A DNA stretch of 28,210 bases from Oscillospiraceae bacterium. GTDB taxonomy: Bacteria > Bacillota > Clostridia > Oscillospirales > Acutalibacteraceae. Made by a program: the position numbers and the translations under genes. The notes beneath the pieces were generated by a model that saw nothing but the letters and a program-made list of their open reading frames with translations, was not told the origin of the DNA and searched no databases. The stretch covers positions 1-28,210 of the forward strand of contig JAFLUO010000013.1 of assembly GCA_022508705.1 (NCBI GenBank). The letters are read 5' to 3'. Position 1 is the stretch's first letter. Every line of letters begins with the position of its first letter. Positions 22,839 through 28,210 of this stretch are shown piece by piece.

Positions 22839-23178
22839 TAATTCATTCACACTTTTTTACGAATTTTTATAATCTTCACAAATATTTTTGTGATTTTTAG
22901 GCAAAATAGGCAAATAAATTTGTCAAATTTTAAACAAAATTGTGAATAAACTGTTAACAATTTCAACACACCTTTTTTGCCAAAATTTGAACATTTAACC
23001 TGTAAAATTTCCTTTTTAAAGGCATTTCTATATCTTGTACTGTACATTTTTTTCTTAACAAAATATAGTATTTAAAGATTTTATGTGGAATTTAGATTTT
23101 GAAGTCAGTTTTGTATTAGTTTTCATTTGAATTTCGATAAACAATTTCAGTATTTTGCAGTTTTTGCTAAATATAGAC
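22839..23178. other. AT-rich gap with no recognised feature
   Basis: About 340 bp of very AT-rich sequence between the giant gene's promoter and the lipoprotein terminator. Open frames here are short, low in complexity and lack ribosome sites. A weak CACAAA/TTTGTG inverted repeat occurs near 22877-22892. I see no gene. Confidence 0.5.
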
Positions 23179-23211
23179 AAAAAAAGAGGCAACTGAAGTC
23201 GCCTCTTTTTT
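23179..23211 (-). terminator. Terminator of the lipoprotein genes
   Basis: GAGGC (23186-23190) pairs with GCCTC (23201-23205), with inner ACT/AGT pairing, flanked by A-run and T-run. On the minus strand the stem is followed by TTTTTTTGTC, about 17 bp after the stop codon of the 239-aa lipoprotein. It could work in both directions. Confidence 0.8.
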
Positions 23212-23227
23212 ACACCTATATATTGAA

Positions 23228-23947
23228 TTATTTTACAATAAATCCGGAATTGAGAAGCCCGACATCATCAATCGTGCCGATAGCGTCCTTATCCTTACAC
23301 ACGAATGAAATCTGTATAAGCATTTCCGTTTCTTCAAGTTCTATATAATAAAGTCTTTGCATTGAGTTAACTTCCTTGTTGTCATCATAATTCTTCATTA
23401 CTACAACTATACAGTCAAGCTCTTTCTCTCCGCTTTTAATCGTCTGCTCCTCTACTTTGCAGGAAATTTTGTCCTTATATGCATCCATCTCTGCCAGTTG
23501 ATTTACAAACTGCACTTGAGTTTCAACGGCTTCCTCTACCGACCTACCGGTTAGCGACGATACAAGGGGCTGTTCAAACATAATATTTTCATTATCTTTA
23601 TATATAAAGTTTTGATCCGCATCTGCTTTCCAGTCCTCCGGAAGTTCAAATATGAAAATCGGAGTTTCAATTTTTGCCTTGTCCTCGGCTACAAGCTTAT
23701 CAGGGAAAGTAACATAGTTCGTCTGCTTTTCACCGCTCTCGTATGTTACATAGTCTCCGCTACCGTCAGTTACATAAACTGCAAGCTCGCCCTGCCCGTT
23801 CAAAACCGTATTGCCTTCTGCGTCCGTTACAAGGAGATGAGTTCTGCCGTCAGATCCAACAAGTGTTAGTCCTTTTTTTCCGCATGCAGAAAATACTGAT
23901 ACCATAATAATGGCAATGCAAAAAAATGCTATTATTTTTTTATTCAT
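23228..23947 (-). CDS. Putative lipoprotein, unknown function
   Basis: The 239-aa protein has a lipoprotein signal peptide with lipobox FSAC (Cys22), so it should be anchored on the outer face of the membrane. A region of about 30-75 is rich in G, D and T and probably beta (LVGSDGRTHLLVTDAEGNTVL). The C-terminal half has ELPEDWKADADQNFIYKDNENIMFEQPL followed by alternating hydrophobic strands, reminiscent of small PsbP-like or stress-type surface lipoproteins, but I cannot place it in a family. The ATG has TTGGAGG upstream. It lies 26 bp after the DUF3048 lipoprotein gene and is last before the terminator, so the two are co-transcribed and may work together at the cell surface. Confidence 0.75.
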   Translation of the reverse strand: MNKKIIAFFCIAIIMVSVFSACGKKGLTLVGSDGRTHLLVTDAEGNTVLNGQGELAVYVTDGSGDYVTYESGEKQTNYVTFPDKLVAEDKAKIETPIFIFELPEDWKADADQNFIYKDNENIMFEQPLVSSLTGRSVEEAVETQVQFVNQLAEMDAYKDKISCKVEEQTIKSGEKELDCIVVVMKNYDDNKEVNSMQRLYYIELEETEMLIQISFVCKDKDAIGTIDDVGLLNSGFIVK

Positions 23948-23973
23948 AAAAATTCCTCCAATGAAATTTTTTG

Positions 23974-25104
23974 TTATTCAGTAACCTGTGTTAATTCTCT
24001 GTTACCGTTCGGAATAACGCCTATCCACGTTTGACCGCGGTTTATTGTGAGTTCTTTTCCGTCCTGGCCATAGAATTTGAGGGGAGAGGAGGCATCGCCT
24101 TTTTTCCATGTAATCTTTTCGCCGTAGCCGTTTGTGATGTAAAGTGCATCTCCGCCTGTAAGATCCCACTCACGAAGTTTCAGGTCATCTTTAACAGTCG
24201 TTTGGTAGCCTGTAACGTTTGTGTATATGACGATTACATTTTTAACCGCCATTTGCTCCTTAGTATTTCCGTCAAGCATAGGTGAGGTGTTCATGAAATT
24301 TAAGTAAAGACCTTTTTCAGCGTCATATTTAAAAGTGTGTTTATAAGAAGCTGAAAATGTAACGGTAATTGAAGAGCAAGTACCTGCGGCAGCATCGCCG
24401 TAAGGAGTTCTTTCGCCTTTGGTAATAACCGTAAACGGCGCCCAGTCTTCTTTAGTCTGAGCAGTGTCAATTCCTCTTTTCTCCATTGCCGCCGCTAAAT
24501 ATGAGCCTGTTGTATATCCGCAATGCTCTGTCGCCTTGCTGTGAGTCGGGTCTTTGAAGAAATAGTAGCCTTTCTGAGATTCGTTTCCGTTTGTACCGTA
24601 ATCCATACCGTCAATATCAAGATACCCTTTGTTTTCAAGAGAATCAAGAAGGCTGTAAGCCGGTCTGCTGCCGCCCCAATGCGTAAATACCGCATTCATT
24701 CCATAAGCAAGCTCAACATAGTCATGGCGTGCGCTTCTGACGGGGCCAACCTTTGGAACCTGCGAAACATCTGCATAAATCCACATCATTCTTGTAATTC
24801 CGCCTTCAACAAGACCTTCAAGAACTATATCCGGCGTTGAAAGTCCCCATTGAGGGCGCGCTTCAGGCGAGTTTTCAACCATTATTGCAACGGGGCGTTT
24901 ACCCGCAGCGCTCTCTGACATTTCTAAACCCGTAAGCGGATTTATATTTGCCGGGAGTACCTGTTCTGTTGTTCCGTCCGTATTTGACTCTGACGGGTCA
25001 TCTGTTTTAGTATACTCTTTTCCTTTACAGCCTGCAAAGGAGAGAACTATAAATGTAACTGCTAAAACTACGCTTAAAATTTTAAAAAATGTGCCTTTTT
25101 TCAT
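23974..25104 (-). CDS. DUF3048 (YerB-like) lipoprotein
   Basis: The 376-aa protein has a lipobox (SFAGC, Cys26) and a low-complexity S/T/D linker (about 31-48). The DUF3048 family signature follows: NPLTGLEMSES, RPVAIMVENSPEARPQWGLS, VLEGLVEGGITRMMWIY and GPVRSARHDYVEL. The C-terminal part (about 235-376) forms the second YerB domain and ends in RGQTWIGVIPNG. YerB of Bacillus is a lipoprotein of unknown mechanism, and many Clostridia carry one. The length is usual. It sits 52 bp after serS in the same direction, with the small lipoprotein gene directly after it. Confidence 0.88.
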   Translation of the reverse strand: MKKGTFFKILSVVLAVTFIVLSFAGCKGKEYTKTDDPSESNTDGTTEQVLPANINPLTGLEMSESAAGKRPVAIMVENSPEARPQWGLSTPDIVLEGLVEGGITRMMWIYADVSQVPKVGPVRSARHDYVELAYGMNAVFTHWGGSRPAYSLLDSLENKGYLDIDGMDYGTNGNESQKGYYFFKDPTHSKATEHCGYTTGSYLAAAMEKRGIDTAQTKEDWAPFTVITKGERTPYGDAAAGTCSSITVTFSASYKHTFKYDAEKGLYLNFMNTSPMLDGNTKEQMAVKNVIVIYTNVTGYQTTVKDDLKLREWDLTGGDALYITNGYGEKITWKKGDASSPLKFYGQDGKELTINRGQTWIGVIPNGNRELTQVTE

Positions 25105-25156
25105 AGTGCTCTTTACCTCTTATTTTGCTTGAGTTTATAAAATAAATCAAATGGGA

Positions 25157-26437
25157 TTATTTCCCAATTTTGTCTTTACCGCCCATATACATTCTTAAAG
25201 GTTCGGGAATATTAACGCTTCCGTCCTCATTCAAATTGTTTTCAAGGAAAGCTATAAGCATTCTCGGGGGGGCAACAACCGTATTGTTAAGAGTATGTGC
25301 AAAATAGTTGCCGTCTTTGCCTTTGATTCTAATGCCAAGGCGTCTTGCCTGTGCATCACCAAGGTTTGAGCAAGAACCAACCTCAAAATATTTCTGCTGA
25401 CGGGGGCTCCAAGCCTCAACGTCGCAGGATTTAACCTTCAAATCTGCCAAATCTCCCGAACAGCACTCAAGAGTTCTTACGGGAATGTCAAGGGAACGGA
25501 AAAAATCAACTGAATTCTGCCAAAGCTTGTCGTACCAATTCATACTGTCTTCAGGTTTGCATACAACAATCATTTCCTGCTTTTCAAACTGGTGGATTCT
25601 GTAAACGCCTCTCTCTTCAATGCCGTGAGCGCCGACTTCCTTACGGAAGCAGGGGGAATAGCTTGTAAGAGTATGGGGAAGCTCGTCCTCAGGAATAATT
25701 GTGTCAATAAACTTGCCTATCATTGAATGTTCCGAAGTACCGATAAGGTAAAGGTCTTCGCCCTCAATTTTATACATCATATTTTCCATTTCGGCAAAGC
25801 TCATAACACCCGTTACAACATCGCTTCTTATCATAAACGGCGGAATGTAATAGGTAAATCCGCGGTCAATCATAAAATCTCTTGCGTATGAAAGAATTGC
25901 GGAGTGAAGACGGGCAATGTCGCCTTTAAGATAATAAAAGCCGTTTCCGCTGGTTTTTCTGGCAGAGTCAAGGTCAATACCGTCAAGACTTTCCATAATA
26001 TCAACGTGATAAGGGATTTCATATTCGGGAACAATAGGCTCGCCGTATTTTTCAATCTCAACGTTTTCGCTGTCATCCTTGCCTATGGGAACGCTGTCGT
26101 CGATAATATTTGGAATAACGAGCATTATCTTGCGAACTTCTGCCTCCAGCTCGGTTTCCCTTACTTCCAGCTCTTCAAGCTCAGTGTTTATATCTTTTAC
26201 CTGCTGTTTTGCATTTTCGGCATCGTCCTTTTGACCTTTTGCCATAAACATACCGATTTGCTTGGAAATAGCGTTTCGCTGACCTCTCAGCTCGTCCCCA
26301 CGGTTCTTTGCATCACGATATTCTTTATCAAGCTCTATTACTTTATCAACAAGCTCGATTTTTTCAAACTGAAATTTTTTCCTGATATTTTCCTTAACAA
26401 TATCGGGATTGCTTCTCAAAAATTTAATATCAAGCAT
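25157..26437 (-). CDS. serS: Seryl-tRNA synthetase (SerRS)
   Basis: The 426-aa class II synthetase charges tRNA-Ser (and tRNA-Sec) with serine in the cytoplasm. An N-terminal coiled-coil arm (about 30-100, rich in E, K and Q) that grips the tRNA long arm is clear. The catalytic core has the motif 2 region FRKEVGAHGIEERGVYRIHQFEKQEM and a motif 3 region ending NNTVVAPPRMLIAFLENN, instead of the usual NGSGxAxGR type; the motif 3 arginine is kept. Start: ATG with AAAGGAG upstream. It lies 22 bp after parB, an arrangement common near the replication origin of Clostridia. Confidence 0.95.
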   Translation of the reverse strand: MLDIKFLRSNPDIVKENIRKKFQFEKIELVDKVIELDKEYRDAKNRGDELRGQRNAISKQIGMFMAKGQKDDAENAKQQVKDINTELEELEVRETELEAEVRKIMLVIPNIIDDSVPIGKDDSENVEIEKYGEPIVPEYEIPYHVDIMESLDGIDLDSARKTSGNGFYYLKGDIARLHSAILSYARDFMIDRGFTYYIPPFMIRSDVVTGVMSFAEMENMMYKIEGEDLYLIGTSEHSMIGKFIDTIIPEDELPHTLTSYSPCFRKEVGAHGIEERGVYRIHQFEKQEMIVVCKPEDSMNWYDKLWQNSVDFFRSLDIPVRTLECCSGDLADLKVKSCDVEAWSPRQQKYFEVGSCSNLGDAQARRLGIRIKGKDGNYFAHTLNNTVVAPPRMLIAFLENNLNEDGSVNIPEPLRMYMGGKDKIGK

Positions 26438-26459
26438 TTCTTTACTCCTTTAAACCTAT

Positions 26460-27317
26460 TTATCTGTCAAACTCTTTCGCAAGCTTATTTAAGTCTTCTT
26501 TGCCGAAAAATTCAAACTCCAAAGTACCTTTTCCGCCCTTTGAAAGATAGATTTTTACCTGTCTGCCGAGAGTCTGAGTAAGCGCAAGCTCAACCTCGTC
26601 ATAAAACTGATCACGCTTTTTCTCACGCTTTTTAGGTTTAGCATTTTCGCCCGCCAGCGCAGTTTTAACCATTTTTTCAACCTCACGCACGGTAAGGTTG
26701 TTGTCAATTACCGCATTTGCGATTTTAAGCATTCTGCCCTCATCTTCAAGAGAGATAAGCGCTCTTGCGTGGCCTGCGGTAATTTTACCTTTTGCAACCA
26801 TTGAAAGAATATTCTCAGGCAGCTTTAAAAGTCTTAAAGTATTCGTAACGGCGGTTCTTGATTTTCCTACTCTGTCCGCCGCTTCTTCCTGTGTCATACC
26901 GAATTCTTCAATAAGAGAGCGGATTCCCTCTGCCTCTTCAACAGGATTTAAGTCTTCACGCTGTAAATTTTCAATAAGCGCAAATACAGCGGCATCCTCG
27001 TCGCTCATTTCACGAATAACAACGGGAATTTCCATAAGCCCTGCCATTCTTGCCGCACGCCATCTACGCTCACCTGCAACTATTTGGTAAGAACCGCCCG
27101 CCTTAGGTCTTACTAAAATCGGCTGAATGATACCGTTTTTCTCAATACTTTTTGAAAGCTCTGTAAGTGCGCTTTCGTTAAATTCCTTTCGAGGCTGCTC
27201 ACGGTTTGGCTCAACCTCGTTAATTGAAAGAGTAATTATGGATTTTTCACTCTCTATGGGCGAATTGTCCTGAAACAAAGCATCAAGCCCTGTTCCGAGA
27301 CCTCCTTTTTTTGCCAT
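26460..27317 (-). CDS. parB: Chromosome-partitioning protein ParB (Spo0J)
   Basis: The 285-aa DNA-binding CTPase clamp loads at parS sites and works with ParA to segregate origins; in spore-formers it also links to sporulation control. Signatures: MAKKGGLGTGLDALF at the N-terminus, the CTP-binding box GERRWRAARMAG, the helix-turn-helix MTQEEAADRVGKSRTAVTNTLRLLKLP, and a C-terminal basic and dimerisation part. I use the ATG at 27317, since AAGGGG lies 8 nt upstream and the protein then starts as relatives do; a GTG at 27326 overlapping the parA stop (GTGA) is the alternative. No parS consensus (TGTTTCACGTGAAACA) is visible in this window. Confidence 0.94.
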   Translation of the reverse strand: MAKKGGLGTGLDALFQDNSPIESEKSIITLSINEVEPNREQPRKEFNESALTELSKSIEKNGIIQPILVRPKAGGSYQIVAGERRWRAARMAGLMEIPVVIREMSDEDAAVFALIENLQREDLNPVEEAEGIRSLIEEFGMTQEEAADRVGKSRTAVTNTLRLLKLPENILSMVAKGKITAGHARALISLEDEGRMLKIANAVIDNNLTVREVEKMVKTALAGENAKPKKREKKRDQFYDEVELALTQTLGRQVKIYLSKGGKGTLEFEFFGKEDLNKLAKEFDR

Positions 27318-27322
27318 ATCCG

Positions 27323-28093
27323 TCACCCCTTACTTTGCTGTGATAAAAATTCCTCTGTAAAAATCTGATAAGCTAAAGACCCTTTGGAATTTTTATCGTA
27401 ATATATAATCGGTTCACCGAAAGACGGCGCTTCCGAAAGTCTGACATTCCTTGGAATTGTCGTTTTATAAACCTTATTTGGAAAATATCTCTTTATTTCC
27501 GTAACTACCTGCTGTGTAAGATTAAGTCGCCCGTCATACATTGTCTGCAAAACACCTTCAAGCTCAATGTACGGATTATAAAGCCTTTTCACCTGGCGAA
27601 CAGTCGCCATAAGCTGAGCAAGACCTTCAAGTGCATAAAACTCACACTGAATGGGAACTAAAAACGAATCCGATGCCGTAAGAGCATTTATCGTAATAAG
27701 TCCCAGAGAAGGGGGGCAGTCGAAAAATATGTAATCATACTTGTCCCAAACTTTAGCAACGGCAGTTTTAAGCCTTGATTCACGGTTCTCAAGTTCAATA
27801 AGCTCAACCTCCGCACCGGCAAGATTTAAGTCTGCAGGTAAAATATCTACGTTTTTAAATCTCGTTTTAATTATAGCCTCGTCAGGGTCTGCGCCGTTAA
27901 TCATAACGTCATATGATGATGAAGTAATTTTTCTTTTGTTTATTCCGTAACCGCTTGTTGAATTTCCCTGAGGGTCAATATCGGCAAGCAAAACCTTATA
28001 GCCCTTGTCACCAACGCAGGCCGCTAAGGATACGGCAGTTGTTGTTTTACCTACGCCGCCTTTTTGGTTAATAATTGATATAACTTTAGCCAA
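27323..28093 (-). CDS. parA: Chromosome-partitioning ATPase ParA (Soj)
   Basis: The 256-aa deviant Walker ATPase binds the nucleoid and, with ParB, moves origin regions; in Bacillus, Soj also controls DnaA. Signatures: KGGVGKTT (11-18, with the deviant-Walker signature lysine at 11), LADIDPQGNSTSGYG, and FFDCPPSLGLITINAL. I choose a TTG start at 28093 because GGAGGG lies 6 nt upstream and the product then begins MAKVISIINQKGGVGKT as in relatives; the ATG at 28111 lacks a ribosome site. Its TGA overlaps a possible GTG of parB. It is the first gene of the parA-parB-serS block in this window. Confidence 0.94.
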   Translation of the reverse strand: MAKVISIINQKGGVGKTTTAVSLAACVGDKGYKVLLADIDPQGNSTSGYGINKRKITSSSYDVMINGADPDEAIIKTRFKNVDILPADLNLAGAEVELIELENRESRLKTAVAKVWDKYDYIFFDCPPSLGLITINALTASDSFLVPIQCEFYALEGLAQLMATVRQVKRLYNPYIELEGVLQTMYDGRLNLTQQVVTEIKRYFPNKVYKTTIPRNVRLSEAPSFGEPIIYYDKNSKGSLAYQIFTEEFLSQQSKG

Positions 28094-28210
28094 AATCCGC
28101 CCTCCAAGCATAAATTTTCGGACATTTCACCCGATAATGAATTAAGTATATCATATTATTTCACAAAATTAAAGAGAAAATATAAAAATTTACGGTTTAG
28201 TTACATTTTT

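Noticed and set aside
22847..23047. 66-residue open frame on the minus strand in the AT-rich gap
   Set aside because: Rich in K, I and F from AT bias, no ribosome site, and no family resemblance.
28094..28210. Possible parS or clear promoter upstream of parA
   Set aside because: TTTCAC occurs near 28126 and 28161 but neither extends to the TGTTTCACGTGAAACA palindrome. The -35/-10 candidates (for example TTAATT-16-TATACT) are too weak to list.

Overview
The window looks like an origin-proximal piece of a low-to-medium GC Clostridia chromosome, most likely an uncultured gut Oscillospiraceae/Ruminococcaceae-type organism. This rests on strong AGGAGG-type ribosome sites, a DapL route to diaminopimelate, dockerin and cohesin-like surface proteins, a YtvI-type membrane protein, a serS-parB-parA block, and palindromic repeats of a kind I associate with this group. 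The taxonomy is inference. No rRNA, tRNA or CRISPR was recognised.

Left part (1-8223), all on the minus strand. Transcription runs from a promoter near 8115-8142 through hom, lysC, glyA, dapF, dapL, a REP-associated tyrosine transposase (RAYT) gene and purB. Together these supply the aspartate-family steps to threonine and lysine/diaminopimelate, one-carbon units and purines. After purB, a separate promoter starts a PyrR-type attenuator leader that must serve a pyrimidine gene lying just off the left edge.

Middle part (8224-14003). A plus-strand pair encodes a YtvI/AI-2E-family membrane protein and a CpsB-type PHP phosphatase. It converges on a minus-strand operon encoding a double-FHA membrane protein, a RodA/FtsW-type SEDS glycosyltransferase and a class B penicillin-binding protein, i.e. 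an elongation or septal wall-synthesis module. Palindromic REP-like repeats sit between the convergent operons, upstream of the FHA gene, and inside the RAYT gene itself.

Surface-protein part (14004-22860), minus strand. A 1778-residue secreted protein ending in a dockerin has its own near-consensus promoter and a leader of about 340 nt. Next comes a consensus TTGACA-17-TATAAT promoter with a leader of about 330 nt, then a cohesin-like/dockerin protein (392 aa), a secreted cohesin-like protein (400 aa), and a 40-residue peptide gene that closes the operon before a strong terminator. No glycoside hydrolase is encoded nearby, so this is not a classical cellulosome cluster.

Right part (22860-28210), minus strand: parA, parB, serS, a DUF3048 (YerB-like) lipoprotein and a small lipoprotein, then a terminator. 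The most interesting signals are the two long structured leaders (one with a sequence-perfect H-type pseudoknot just before its ribosome site), the in-frame copies of the repeat inside the RAYT gene, a start-codon hairpin on dapF, and the small peptide gene.
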